A stretch of DNA of 42,850 nucleotides from SSEF01 sp964604195 (lineage in GTDB: Bacteria > Patescibacteriota > Minisyncoccia > Moranbacterales > UBA1568): NCBI GenBank assembly GCA_964604195.1, contig CAZRXW010000008.1, positions 1-42,850 on the forward strand, read 5' to 3'. Made by a program: the position numbers and the translations under genes. Under the pieces are notes generated by a model. That model worked only from the letters and a program-made list of their open reading frames with translations. It searched no databases and had not been told where the DNA came from. Positions 24,104-33,447 of the stretch are shown here, in pieces; position 1 is the stretch's first letter; each line of letters starts with the position of its first letter.

Positions 24104-25414
24104 ATGAAACTTTCCTTTTTGGGGACGGGGTATGTTGGACTCGTGTCAGGGGCCTGTATGGCAGAAATCGGACACGAGGTTATTTGCGCTGATGTCGACA
24201 AAGAAAAAATTGCCAAACTCAAGAAAGGAGTTATTCCAATCTACGAGATAGGTCTCGAAGAAATTGTCGAACGGAACACCAAAGAAGGGCGCCTTCGATT
24301 TACGAGTGACCTCAAAGAGGCTATCCAAGAATCAGAAATTGTTTTCATGGCCGTTGGTACCCCCGAAGACAAAATGACGGGCCAGGCTGACCTTCAGTAT
24401 GTTTTCTCAGCGGCCGAGGCATTCGGAAAGCATCTGAATGGCTTCAAGATATTTGTTGATAAGTCGACAGTGCCGGTGGGGACGGCAGAAAAGGTTGAAG
24501 AAGTTATCAAAAAAGCCTCCAAGGGAAAATATCCGTTTGAAGTGGTATCTAATCCAGAATTCCTCCGAGAAGGAGCAGCGGTGAAGGACTTCCTTAATCC
24601 AGATCGAGTGATTGTAGGAGCCAAGTCTGACAAGGCGCGAAAAATGATGGAGCAAATCTATCGTCCAATAGCCCGTTCGGGTAGGCCAGTAGTCTTTACC
24701 GATGTCCGGAGTGCTGAAATTATCAAATATGCTGCCAATGCTTTTTTGGCCATGAAGATCACCTTTATTAATGAGGTAGCTAATTTTTGTGATGTCGCTG
24801 GAGGAAATGTCAAAGAAGTAGCCCGAGGACTCGGTTACGATAGCCGTATTGGCGAACGATTCCTGTATGCTGGTATTGGTTATGGTGGATCTTGCTTTCC
24901 TAAGGATGTGAAGGCATTTATTGAAACTGGCCGGGAATATAATTCTCATTTTCATATCATCGAGACGGTCAATGACGTCAATGTGGCCCAGCGAATTAAA
25001 CCGTTTATCAGACTCAAAGAAGTGTTTGGGGGGAAATTAAAAGATAAAACTATCGGGGTATGGGGGCTGGCTTTCAAGCCACGGACCGATGATATTCGTG
25101 AGGCGCCAGCGATCGAAAATATCAAACTCTTTCTTGAGGAAGGAGCCAAGGTGAAGACATTTGACCCGGTGGCGATGGAAAATACCCAAAGGCAACTTAC
25201 CCATCCAAAACTTACCTATACCAAGAAGGCTTTGGATGCTGTCAAAGGTGTTGATGCTCTTGTAATCTGTACCGAGTGGGATGAGTTCCGAGTGGTTGAT
25301 TACAAGGATCTTAAGAAACTTATGAAGGGCGATGTTATCTACGATGGCCGTAATGTGTTGGAACGCTCTGAAGCTGAAGCCAATGGCTTTTCCTACTTTG
25401 GTATCGGTGTTTAG
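24104..25414 (+). CDS. ugd: UDP-glucose 6-dehydrogenase
   Basis: A 436-residue protein of the UDP-glucose/GDP-mannose dehydrogenase family, which oxidises UDP-glucose to UDP-glucuronate with two NAD+. It starts with the Rossmann motif LSFLGTGYVGLVSGACMAE. NPEFLREGAAVKDFLNPDR is the substrate loop, and GYGGSCFPKDVKAF carries the catalytic Cys264. The C-terminal domain has GVWGLAFKPRTDDIREAPA and ends with VIYDGRNVL, both diagnostic. Length matches bacterial Ugd/TuaD. The single glycine-rich signature and these loops distinguish it from UDP-ManNAc dehydrogenase, though a related UDP-sugar is possible. Its uronic acid product is a plausible target for the AsnB-like amidotransferases. Confidence 0.93.
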   Translation: MKLSFLGTGYVGLVSGACMAEIGHEVICADVDKEKIAKLKKGVIPIYEIGLEEIVERNTKEGRLRFTSDLKEAIQESEIVFMAVGTPEDKMTGQADLQYVFSAAEAFGKHLNGFKIFVDKSTVPVGTAEKVEEVIKKASKGKYPFEVVSNPEFLREGAAVKDFLNPDRVIVGAKSDKARKMMEQIYRPIARSGRPVVFTDVRSAEIIKYAANAFLAMKITFINEVANFCDVAGGNVKEVARGLGYDSRIGERFLYAGIGYGGSCFPKDVKAFIETGREYNSHFHIIETVNDVNVAQRIKPFIRLKEVFGGKLKDKTIGVWGLAFKPRTDDIREAPAIENIKLFLEEGAKVKTFDPVAMENTQRQLTHPKLTYTKKALDAVKGVDALVICTEWDEFRVVDYKDLKKLMKGDVIYDGRNVLERSEAEANGFSYFGIGV

Positions 25415-25423
25415 TTAGTCTTT

Positions 25424-26584
25424 ATGAAAGTGCTTTTTTTGAATTATGAGTACCCTCCACTCGGGGGTGGGGCAGCCAATGCGACGGCTGCTCTCTTGGA
25501 TGAGTGGCAGGGAGATAGTTCGCTTGAGGTGCACTTGGTTACTTCGAGCATTACAGATCATTTGGAAAAAAATCAGTTCGGGAACAATATTTTTGTTCAT
25601 AGGCTACCTATTGGTAAAAATCCACACAGTCTCCATCATCAATCGATCGGAGACCTTTTGCGTTATAGTTTTCGGGCTTGGTGGTATAGTCGTAAACTGC
25701 TGCGAGAGGGTGTTGAAGCGTACCAGGTGGCCTTGGCTTTTTTTGGAGTGCCTTGTGGAGTGATCGCTCTTCTTCTTAAGTGGGAATTTGGACTCCCATT
25801 TGTTTTGTCACTTCGTGGTTCGGATGTTCCGGGATATAGTCAGAAGTATATTTGGCTCTATCCCTTGATTAGGCCTATCATCAGTCTTGTATGGGGGGAG
25901 GCAAAAGGAGTGGTGCCCAATAGCCAGGGACTCTTGGAACTTGCTCAAAAAACCAATCCAAAGCAACTCTTTACGATTATTGAAAATGGGGTTGATACTA
26001 AGCGATTCTTTCCTGATGCCGCCAAACGCCCCGAACGAGAATTTATTATCACCCCGGGCGCGTCTCGATTGACCGAACGCAAAGGTCTCAACTATCTTAT
26101 CGAGGCGGTAGCTCTCCTCGTTCCCAAGTACCCAGAACTTCGGCTCAAAATTATGGGTGATGGTAATGCCCGAGAGAGCCTCGAGGCTTTGGTGAGAGAG
26201 AAAGGATTGACTCAGCAAGTTACTTTTCTTGGTCGTATTCCGCGCGAGGAAACAGTGGTGTACTATCAGGAAGCGTCACTTTTCGTCATGCCCTCGCTCA
26301 ATGAAGGGATGTCGAATGCGATGCTCGAAGCCCTCGCCTCCGGTCTCCCTATCATTTCCACCCCGACCGGTGGAGCGGCTGAACTGATAGAAGAGGGAAA
26401 AAATGGGGTGATTATTCCCGAGAAGTCGGCCGAAGCCATTGCAGCAGCGATAGAAAAATTTCTCCAGAACAAAGACTTTGTAACCATGTATGGAACCGAG
26501 AGTCGTCTGCGGGCCGAGCGACAGGGCTGGGATAAGGTAGCTGTTAATTTCAAAGAGCTCCTTAGTAAAGCTGTCAGAAAATAA
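25424..26584 (+). CDS. Family 4 glycosyltransferase (GT-B)
   Basis: A 386-residue GT4 enzyme. The N-terminus MKVLFLNYEYPPLGGG, with AANATAAL following, is the acceptor-domain loop, and an LRGSDVPGY segment sits where the family places residues near the transferred sugar. The donor domain shows GASRLTERKGLNYLIEAV, and MPSLNEGMSNAMLEALASGLP supplies the E-x7-E motif, followed by PTGGAAELI. It lies nine bases after ugd and one base before the flippase-like gene, so it is the third gene of the operon and may add the first or second sugar using UDP-glucuronate or another UDP-sugar. Confidence 0.91.
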   Translation: MKVLFLNYEYPPLGGGAANATAALLDEWQGDSSLEVHLVTSSITDHLEKNQFGNNIFVHRLPIGKNPHSLHHQSIGDLLRYSFRAWWYSRKLLREGVEAYQVALAFFGVPCGVIALLLKWEFGLPFVLSLRGSDVPGYSQKYIWLYPLIRPIISLVWGEAKGVVPNSQGLLELAQKTNPKQLFTIIENGVDTKRFFPDAAKRPEREFIITPGASRLTERKGLNYLIEAVALLVPKYPELRLKIMGDGNARESLEALVREKGLTQQVTFLGRIPREETVVYYQEASLFVMPSLNEGMSNAMLEALASGLPIISTPTGGAAELIEEGKNGVIIPEKSAEAIAAAIEKFLQNKDFVTMYGTESRLRAERQGWDKVAVNFKELLSKAVRK

Positions 26585-26585
26585 C

Positions 26586-27548
26586 ATGAAGATATCACTG
26601 AAAACAGGGTTAAAAATCGTCATTACCAGTCTGTTGGTCTGGTGGCTGGTTGGGAGTGTTGATTGGAAGGGAGTGATGGAGATTCTCTCTCAAGTGTCAC
26701 TGTCCCTTTTGGGACTGTACGGTGTTTTACAGCTTACCGGAAATTTCCTCTCGGCTGCCAAGTGGCAATACCTTGCTCGGAGCCAAGGATTTACCTTTCG
26801 GATTATTGATGGCTTCTTTGGATATCTTTCGGGAGCTTTTATTAATAATTTCCTTCCCTCTACTATTGGCGGTGATACATATCGAACCATGTGGATGAGT
26901 GAGTCAGGGAAGCGTTTCGAAGCCTTTACGGTCGTTTTCTTTGATCGCTTGAGTGGGCTTCTTGGTCTCTTTCTTGTGACGGCTGTTGGTTTCCTCTTTC
27001 TTCCCTGGAAACTGTTTCTGACCGATCCAGTCCTTATTATCATTTTTGGTGTTGTTCTCGGCGTAACCCTCATCATTCCCATCTCTCTTTTTTGGTTTAC
27101 CGGCCTTTTTGAACTATTACTCCTCATTATTGATTGGTTTCCGCCACTTTCAAAAGTAAAAGGGGCTATTGAACGTTTCCGTCCACTCATTGAAACCGAT
27201 CGCTACCTGATGGCTCTCCTCTGGACGCTCGTTTTTCTGGTGGTTGGTATTGGGTTTTCCAACTATGCTCTTTGGTCGGCGCTCGGAGCCGACATCTCCC
27301 TCCTCACGTTTTTTGGGTGTATCTTTTTGGCAACCCTCATCGCCAATATCCCAATTTCGATCAATAATATCGGCATCAAAGAGTGGTCATATGTCCTCGT
27401 TTTTGGTCTCGTGGGTATTTCTCCGGAGCTGGCTGTTACAGCGGCGCTCCTTTCCCGTTTCCTCCAAATGCTCCTTTCTCTTTTGGCTTTGCCCTGGTAT
27501 CTGCGTGAGAGGAAACAAAAAACTGAAGTTTCTGTTTCCCTAGTGTAA
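26586..27548 (+). CDS. Flippase-like membrane protein (LPG synthase TM domain / UPF0104)
   Basis: A 320-residue integral membrane protein with about eight hydrophobic segments. The segment FINNFLPSTIGGDTYRTMW matches the conserved P-x-x-x-G-G-D motif of the lysylphosphatidylglycerol-synthase TM region family (AglD, YbhN, MprF N-domain), and NIPISINNIGIKEWSYV matches the C-terminal G-x-G-x-E-like motif. Members lacking the synthase domain are thought to flip or handle lipid-linked sugars. Fourth and last gene of the operon, one base after the GT4 stop. It converges with the GT39-like gene across a 19-base gap without a clear hairpin. Confidence 0.85.
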   Translation: MKISLKTGLKIVITSLLVWWLVGSVDWKGVMEILSQVSLSLLGLYGVLQLTGNFLSAAKWQYLARSQGFTFRIIDGFFGYLSGAFINNFLPSTIGGDTYRTMWMSESGKRFEAFTVVFFDRLSGLLGLFLVTAVGFLFLPWKLFLTDPVLIIIFGVVLGVTLIIPISLFWFTGLFELLLLIIDWFPPLSKVKGAIERFRPLIETDRYLMALLWTLVFLVVGIGFSNYALWSALGADISLLTFFGCIFLATLIANIPISINNIGIKEWSYVLVFGLVGISPELAVTAALLSRFLQMLLSLLALPWYLRERKQKTEVSVSLV

Positions 27549-27567
27549 TTTTCTTCAGGAAAAATTT

Positions 27568-29175
27568 TTACGGAAGTATCATTGGTTCGAGCCAGTAGAG
27601 TTTGAATCGTCCTACTTGGCTGATGAGCCGAGGTTCAAACTTCCCTTGGTATCGATCAAGAGCGCTGGACTTGGCATCAAGTGGGAGAATGAGAAATCTC
27701 CCTTCAGGACTGTCGGAATCTTCTTTGGTAGTGCGGAGATTGATATTTTTTTTATCGAGAAAATACTGAAGGGACCGCTCATGCTCGAAGTAGGTAAGTC
27801 TTTTTGGGTAATTTGGGTGAGTATCAAGGGTACTCGCTATAGTCTCAGCTAGGAGAGAGGCCTCGCCGAGACTGATGCCACCGTATGATTTGGTGAGTGA
27901 CTCGGGTTTTGAGAAATCATAGGTGCGCTGGTAGGCAGTGATGTTGCTGGTTCCCAAAAGACCAATCACCATAATGCAAATAAGGGGGTATATTTTTTCG
28001 TGGCCTTTCACTCTGAGGAGATCTTCAACTTTGGTAAGCCACATACCAAGCCAGAGGAGAGGAAGGAGGCTCAGTATAATAAAGAAACGAAGATTGAGTT
28101 CATTACCGATGAGAAAAAAAAGAGTAAGGGTGGCGCCAAAAAACAGTATTGCTCCAAGATAAAAGCGTCGATGATTCTCGGGATTGGTAACTGAACGAAA
28201 CTTTTGAAACATGAGCCATATGCCCCCAAAGGTAACGATGACGGATAGCAAAAAGAGGAGTGAGTTCGTGGGTGAAAAAGCCTTTTTCCAAGCATCGGGA
28301 TTAATCCATTGGCCCCGTGGCTCGTAGCCAGTAAGAATAGCAGCGGTTCCTTGGAGAACAAAGTCGACGGTAACAAGGAGCGGATTAAGATCGGTCGCTT
28401 TTTCCTCGGTCTTGGTGCCGATACCAGCAAAGAAGGCCTGAGTATTAGCGCCGTGAGTAGTTATTTCTGAGACTACCACAGGGAGAAAGCAGAAGAGGAC
28501 GAGTGAGAGACTGAGGAGCCAGTGCCTGCCTGGCACTTGGCGAGTTCTGAGGAAATTATTGAGACAGGCAGCTACGAATAAGCAGGGCATGAGGAGGAGG
28601 CTTAGGGTGTGAAGCTGCATGCCAATGCCCATCGTTATGCCAGCGAGGCCATACCAGCGATAAGGATATTTTTCTTTGGGATCAAGGATATGGAGAAGAG
28701 AGAGAAGGAAGGCAAGTAAGAAAAAAAGAAGAAAATTGGGATTCCAACCAAAACGAGCATACTTGATGAGATAGAAAGAAATAGTGGCCAAACTGGTGAG
28801 GGTGAGGGCTGTGATAGAGGTAAAAACAAATCGAAACAGCTGATACATGAGAATGAGTGAGGCAAGTGAAAGAACAGGGATGAGGAGAGTGGTACCGCTT
28901 GGCGTAGGGCCAAAGAGGAGGCTAGAGAGATACTCGAGGTAATAAAAGGCTGGCCCGAGCTGGAATTCAGTACCACCGGCTTTGGGTCCAAGGAGTGGCC
29001 AGGCATTATTCTCCGTTATGGCTGTAACTATCTTGATATCACGGACTTGATCGGCATTGAAACGAAGGAGGGATTCGTAGCGTTCGAGTCTGAGGAAGCC
29101 GCCAATAAGGACAATGAGCGCCAAACAAAAAATAAGAGGAGAGAGTGGGCGAAGACGAGCGAGGAGTTCCGTCAT
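27568..29175 (-). CDS. GT39/ArnT-like membrane glycosyltransferase (type A)
   Basis: A 535-residue protein with about ten to twelve hydrophobic segments. After the first helix comes LLRFNADQVRDIKIV, an acidic first loop, then LLGPKAGGTEFQLGPAFYYLEY; the same layout occurs in the 33448 gene, showing the two are paralogues. The last 100 or so residues form a soluble domain with a KRLTYFEHERSLQYFL segment. These features match PMT_2/ArnT-like transferases, which move a sugar from polyprenyl phosphate to a lipid, glycan or protein on the outer membrane face. The acceptor is unknown. The start is three bases from the stop of the upstream transferase. Confidence 0.78.
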   Translation of the reverse strand: MTELLARLRPLSPLIFCLALIVLIGGFLRLERYESLLRFNADQVRDIKIVTAITENNAWPLLGPKAGGTEFQLGPAFYYLEYLSSLLFGPTPSGTTLLIPVLSLASLILMYQLFRFVFTSITALTLTSLATISFYLIKYARFGWNPNFLLFFLLAFLLSLLHILDPKEKYPYRWYGLAGITMGIGMQLHTLSLLLMPCLFVAACLNNFLRTRQVPGRHWLLSLSLVLFCFLPVVVSEITTHGANTQAFFAGIGTKTEEKATDLNPLLVTVDFVLQGTAAILTGYEPRGQWINPDAWKKAFSPTNSLLFLLSVIVTFGGIWLMFQKFRSVTNPENHRRFYLGAILFFGATLTLFFLIGNELNLRFFIILSLLPLLWLGMWLTKVEDLLRVKGHEKIYPLICIMVIGLLGTSNITAYQRTYDFSKPESLTKSYGGISLGEASLLAETIASTLDTHPNYPKRLTYFEHERSLQYFLDKKNINLRTTKEDSDSPEGRFLILPLDAKSSALDRYQGKFEPRLISQVGRFKLYWLEPMILP

Positions 29176-29178
29176 AAG

Positions 29179-31080
29179 CTATTCCTTTTCAAATTGAACT
29201 ATATTGAGGAAATTATCTGGTCTTTCAAGAATTTCCAGCTTCCAATCCGGACGAGTTTGGATCTTGTCTACATAGTAAGCGGTATCACGCTGTGGCCAGG
29301 GGTTATTCTCAAAGAGAGGTTGATTACGCTCCTTGATGATGCCACGCTTGCTCATCACGAGATAGTCAGGCCTTACTTCGTCGAGATCAATGCGTCGAGA
29401 CTTGAGACATTTGCCGACAAAAAAACGACAAACGGTATCGCTGCTGGACCAGATGACAAGCTCCTGTGCCTGAGGGAGGTTATTCAGGTACTGAGCTGCT
29501 TCATAGGCACCGTGTCCCCATGAATCATGAAGCGAGATCGATTGTGGCAAGAGGCTATTAGTATAACTAAAGTAAAAGGGTCGTATCGTCCACAGGGTGA
29601 GTACACTCGAAAGGAGCATGAGGATAGCAGCACTGCTCAGTACGAGGAGGGAATTGAGATTATAGCGTTTGATAATGAAACTGAGGATATCATGGAGTGT
29701 GAGTCCAGCAGCGAGTGCCAGTAAAGGATAGAGGATGATCATGTACCGGGCATTGGTCACTACTTTGGCAAAAATAGTAGCTACAAGGTACAACAAAATA
29801 AAACCAAAAACACTGAGGAGTATAGAGCGAGTTTCTTTCCGAAAGAGCTGGGTGTGGCCTCCTAGAGCCCCAGCAATGATGAGGAGGAGCATGAGTGGCG
29901 AGAGGGTGAAGACAAGCGGAGATCCTTGCATGAGCAGGAGTTTGGACCATTTTTCAGTGGAAGGGGCATTTTTTTCGAGTACGGGTCGAAAGTTAAAAGC
30001 CTGGGGTTCGTTGGCATAGGCAGCGTCACGGAGAGATTCAACCGGGGAAAAATACTGACCTGACCAGCTATTGATGATGATGGCCATTATAAGGAACAAA
30101 AACAATCCTCCAATGATGCGGAAGAAATTGAGGCGGTATTTTTCTAAAGAGAACTGAAGTTGACTGAGATATGAATCGCTAAAAAATTTCCACAAGAAGC
30201 CGAAACTTATTCCAAGCAGGGTACCCATCCCTATCCAGTAAGGCCAATGTTTGAGAAGAAAGAATTGAGAAAAACCTTTAAAAAAGAGTGTCGGGTTTAG
30301 GAAGGTAGCCGGAAGAAAAATGAAGAAAGTGAGGGTGGCAGTGAGAAAAATAATGACATAGGTTTTAAGCGTTGAGATGAACCATGCTCTGGATACGTGT
30401 TGAGTTTCTCTGAAGAGAAGGTGGGCCGTGCTGAGAAGTGCAAAGAGAAGGAAAAGAAGAAAAGCCGTATATTTGGAAAGGAGGGCAAAGCCGAGCGACA
30501 GCCCAGTGAAAATGACCCAGCGGAGAGTTTTTTTCTGAAGCCAATTGAGAAATGAGAGGGTAGTTAGAAAACCAAAAATCCAAAAAAAGCTATCGGGATT
30601 AATAATCTGCGCTATACCAAGGAGAAGAGGATTGGTGGTGATAAAAAGTGTTACGAAAAGAGCAATCCAGAGAGACGAAAAGAGTTCGGTCAAAAGGAAG
30701 AAGAAGATGCCTAGGGCGATCATCGTAAAGAGCAGTATAGGAAGTCGAAAAGTAACGTTGGTTTTTTCGGCCTGATTAGTATTGTAGGCTTCAAAAAGAC
30801 GGGCTTCTCCTTCAGGGAGATCACGCCGTTCATTTTTATTGGGTGAAGGTTCATGGAGAAGCCCTAAACCGGAAATAAGGGCTACGGTAATTCCAGGCTT
30901 GTCATTGATATACGTATCGGCCCACTCTCCCTCTCGTAAGGCTTCCCAGTAGTTACCAATTCGATCGTATTTCCAGAGGTGTTCATCAGTCGTTTCGAAT
31001 TTGCCCAGATGAAAAAGACCAAAGCTCACAAAAATAAAAAGGGAGGCGATAAAGAAAAACAAAGGGAAACGTGATGACAT
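29179..31080 (-). CDS. GT39/ArnT-like membrane glycosyltransferase (type B)
   Basis: A 633-residue polytopic protein. The outer loop after helix 1 reads FETTDEHLWKYDRIGNYW, with the Asp-Glu pair of PMT/ArnT enzymes, followed by an INDKPGITVALI motif. NPDSFFWIFGFL marks the middle region. The C-terminal soluble domain has GHGAYEAAQYLNNLP and VCRFFVGKC, a C-x6-C pair shared with the upstream paralogue and likely to form a disulfide outside the cell membrane. It is placed between type A (three bases downstream) and the second type B (15 bases upstream), so all three form one transcription unit. The transferred sugar and acceptor are unknown. Confidence 0.8.
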   Translation of the reverse strand: MSSRFPLFFFIASLFIFVSFGLFHLGKFETTDEHLWKYDRIGNYWEALREGEWADTYINDKPGITVALISGLGLLHEPSPNKNERRDLPEGEARLFEAYNTNQAEKTNVTFRLPILLFTMIALGIFFFLLTELFSSLWIALFVTLFITTNPLLLGIAQIINPDSFFWIFGFLTTLSFLNWLQKKTLRWVIFTGLSLGFALLSKYTAFLLFLLFALLSTAHLLFRETQHVSRAWFISTLKTYVIIFLTATLTFFIFLPATFLNPTLFFKGFSQFFLLKHWPYWIGMGTLLGISFGFLWKFFSDSYLSQLQFSLEKYRLNFFRIIGGLFLFLIMAIIINSWSGQYFSPVESLRDAAYANEPQAFNFRPVLEKNAPSTEKWSKLLLMQGSPLVFTLSPLMLLLIIAGALGGHTQLFRKETRSILLSVFGFILLYLVATIFAKVVTNARYMIILYPLLALAAGLTLHDILSFIIKRYNLNSLLVLSSAAILMLLSSVLTLWTIRPFYFSYTNSLLPQSISLHDSWGHGAYEAAQYLNNLPQAQELVIWSSSDTVCRFFVGKCLKSRRIDLDEVRPDYLVMSKRGIIKERNQPLFENNPWPQRDTAYYVDKIQTRPDWKLEILERPDNFLNIVQFEKE

Positions 31081-31095
31081 ACAGGAGTAGAAATG

Positions 31096-33363
31096 CTAAG
31101 GAACGAGAGAGAATATTTTTATCGATTGACTTGGCCTCGAATTAATTTGTATCTCCTGAATCATGTCGTTTCGGTTGTAATACTCATCGAGTCTAATAAT
31201 GTCCCGATGTTTAACAACTTCTTCGCGTTCATAGAAACGGCTTGTACGTGAAGCACGACCCGAAGAAAGAACGAGATATTTAATATGAAGCTCCTCAGCT
31301 TTACGAAAATCGAGTCCGTCGTAGCAGGGTCCAATATAAAATTTGCAAACCCCATTTTTATCTGTCCAAATAGCTGTTTGCCTTGCTTCCGGTAAATGGT
31401 TGAGATACTCGGCGGCCTCATAGCTCCCGGCCCCCATATCTTTGACATCGGTAGCGAATTCAGGAGGGAGGAGGATTGAAGCGTACGATAGAGGGAATGG
31501 CGTGGTAAGTGGTGAAAGGGTGAGGAAGAAGCTGATAGCTATAACGAAATATGAGCTTGCTCGGCTACTAACGGGTTTTTTCCATCGTTGGAGGAGTAGT
31601 TGTAAACCAAGAAAAAGTCCGAGGCCCCCCAAAAGAGCAAAAAGTGGGTAGAGCATGATTTGATAACGATTGATGAGGACTACGTGGTTTACGGTTGAAC
31701 CAAGATAAAAGAGGAGAATAAAAAGAATAATGGCGATCGTGAGTCGTTCAAAAACAGTCTGCTTCTCAATAGAGGTGTACCAGGTACGCCACATCATAAA
31801 GAGTGCTCCAACAAGAATGAGCGGGGCTGAACTAAAAAGAAGTGGATAGAAATGAGAGAGGAAGATGGGAATAAGGGTATGGAACTCGTAAGAACTTTTG
31901 GGTGAGGCAAGAAATTCCATGAAATTTATGAGTGGCATACCCAAGAGACCATTGAGGATAACCCCCAAGAAACAGAAAGTAAAAAAGCCAAGAATAAATC
32001 GATGGAGATTCTTTCTCAAAATCTGGAGGAAGGAGATAAATTGTAGAGTGAGCCAATTTTTCCAGAATACTTGGTCAAGTATCGCAATGAAAATCAGTCC
32101 GAGAAATAGCCAAGATACTTTTTCAAAAGCCTGACTAAAGATGGTGCTCGTAAGGAGCCAAGAAGGTTCTACCCAAAAGGCTGGCACAGCAAGATACAGT
32201 ACTGAGAGGGCGATACCAATCCAAATAAGAAAAGTGGAAAGCATGGAACGGACCGTATGAGGAGAGAGGTCTCCTTTCCAAAGAGCATGAAGGAAGATAA
32301 AACCAAAAAAATAGACAAGAAGAAAATTGGCAACATATTTGGTAAGTAGCGCTAGACCAAGGAAAATACCGGAGATGATGAGGAAGTGTCGAGATTTTTT
32401 CTCTAGGAAAATAAAATAGGTGAGAAACGATAAGAGGGTAAAAAGCCAAAGGAGCGAATCGGGATTAACAATTTTACTCATCCCGATGAGAATAGGAGAT
32501 AGAGTAATAGTCGCGTAGCTCAGTAGGGCTGGCCAGGTGCCAATGAGGGGGGCGAGGAAGAGGTAACAGAGAGGAAGGAGTATGGTAATGACAAGGAGCA
32601 GCGGGAGACGAAAAGCAAAAAAGTAGTCTTCAATATTGAGATCTGGTTTTTTGGTTTGAAACTCGAAACGTGATTCCCGGTAATCTTTGGGTGCAACAGC
32701 AAGAAGGGCTGGGCTGGTTGCCCAAACGAGAGTGATGCCCGGCTTATCACTTACCAATGTCTTATCGAGCCTGTTTTCTGAAAGATTTTTCCAAAATTTT
32801 CCGATGCGGCCATCGAGCCAGAGTGGTTCGTCAACTGCAGCGAATTTGGCAAGGTGATGCATACCAAAGCTCAGGAAGAGGATAGTGAGGAGGATCATGA
32901 TGAACAGAGGCTGACGATTGGCTGAGTCCCTCCAGTTGAGCGGGGTTAGTAGGGAGAGAGGGGCTTGGTCGGATGCTACTGCGACCTCGGTATTTTTTTG
33001 GAAGTAGCGGGTAGCTATATAAAAGAAGCAGAGAATGAGATAGAGTCCAATACTCAGAGGGATCACAAAATGGAAATCAGGCGATGATACCACTCCAATA
33101 AAGAGCAGGAAAAGCGAGGGGAGGAGGAGGAAAAGAAAATGGCGTAGCAGCTGCAAATTAATCTGACGATTGGTTTGCCATAGCATAAAGAGACTCACAA
33201 GAGCAGTTAGCGGCAAACCAATGTAGAAGACGGTGTTACTAGGGAACCAGTGAAAAAAAGAGAGAGAGGGGAGTTGTTGAGCTATAAAGAGAAAGGTACC
33301 GAAAACGAGGGCGAGTCCTGGGAAAATGGTCCGACCAAAAGTTTGAATCAGTCGCATAGACAA
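31096..33363 (-). CDS. GT39/ArnT-like membrane glycosyltransferase (type B, N-terminally extended)
   Basis: A 755-residue paralogue of the 29179 gene. The core repeats the same marks: FAAVDEPLWLDGRIGKFW, VSDKPGITLVWA, NPDSLLWLFTLL, GAGSYEAAEYLNHLP and the C-x6-C pair in VCKFYIGPC. It differs by about 130 extra N-terminal residues that hold roughly four additional hydrophobic segments before the helix preceding the catalytic loop. Probably active at the outer membrane face with a polyprenyl-phosphate donor. First gene of the minus-strand trio; an 84-base gap separates it from the divergent 33448 gene. Confidence 0.8.
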   Translation of the reverse strand: MSMRLIQTFGRTIFPGLALVFGTFLFIAQQLPSLSFFHWFPSNTVFYIGLPLTALVSLFMLWQTNRQINLQLLRHFLFLLLPSLFLLFIGVVSSPDFHFVIPLSIGLYLILCFFYIATRYFQKNTEVAVASDQAPLSLLTPLNWRDSANRQPLFIMILLTILFLSFGMHHLAKFAAVDEPLWLDGRIGKFWKNLSENRLDKTLVSDKPGITLVWATSPALLAVAPKDYRESRFEFQTKKPDLNIEDYFFAFRLPLLLVITILLPLCYLFLAPLIGTWPALLSYATITLSPILIGMSKIVNPDSLLWLFTLLSFLTYFIFLEKKSRHFLIISGIFLGLALLTKYVANFLLVYFFGFIFLHALWKGDLSPHTVRSMLSTFLIWIGIALSVLYLAVPAFWVEPSWLLTSTIFSQAFEKVSWLFLGLIFIAILDQVFWKNWLTLQFISFLQILRKNLHRFILGFFTFCFLGVILNGLLGMPLINFMEFLASPKSSYEFHTLIPIFLSHFYPLLFSSAPLILVGALFMMWRTWYTSIEKQTVFERLTIAIILFILLFYLGSTVNHVVLINRYQIMLYPLFALLGGLGLFLGLQLLLQRWKKPVSSRASSYFVIAISFFLTLSPLTTPFPLSYASILLPPEFATDVKDMGAGSYEAAEYLNHLPEARQTAIWTDKNGVCKFYIGPCYDGLDFRKAEELHIKYLVLSSGRASRTSRFYEREEVVKHRDIIRLDEYYNRNDMIQEIQINSRPSQSIKIFSLVP

Positions 33364-33394
33364 TGTTCCAAAAGGGGGTAGAATAAAGGGAGAA

Positions 33395-33412
33395 GAGGCT
33401 GAAATTAGCCTC
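33395..33412. promoter_or_regulatory. Inverted repeat in the divergent intergenic gap
   Basis: GAGGCT and AGCCTC flank a six-base centre, giving a perfect inverted repeat in the 84-base gap between two divergent transferase genes. No T run follows, so it is not a normal terminator. A minus-strand TATACT (33413-33418 on the plus strand as AGTATA) abuts it, so it could be an operator covering a promoter. No good -35 element was found. Confidence 0.3.
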
Positions 33413-33447
33413 AGTATAGCGTAATTTCACTCAAAAAGAAACCGTTT

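Noticed and set aside
27549..27567. Terminator between the convergent genes at 27.55 kb
   Set aside because: There are A and T runs but no stable hairpin.
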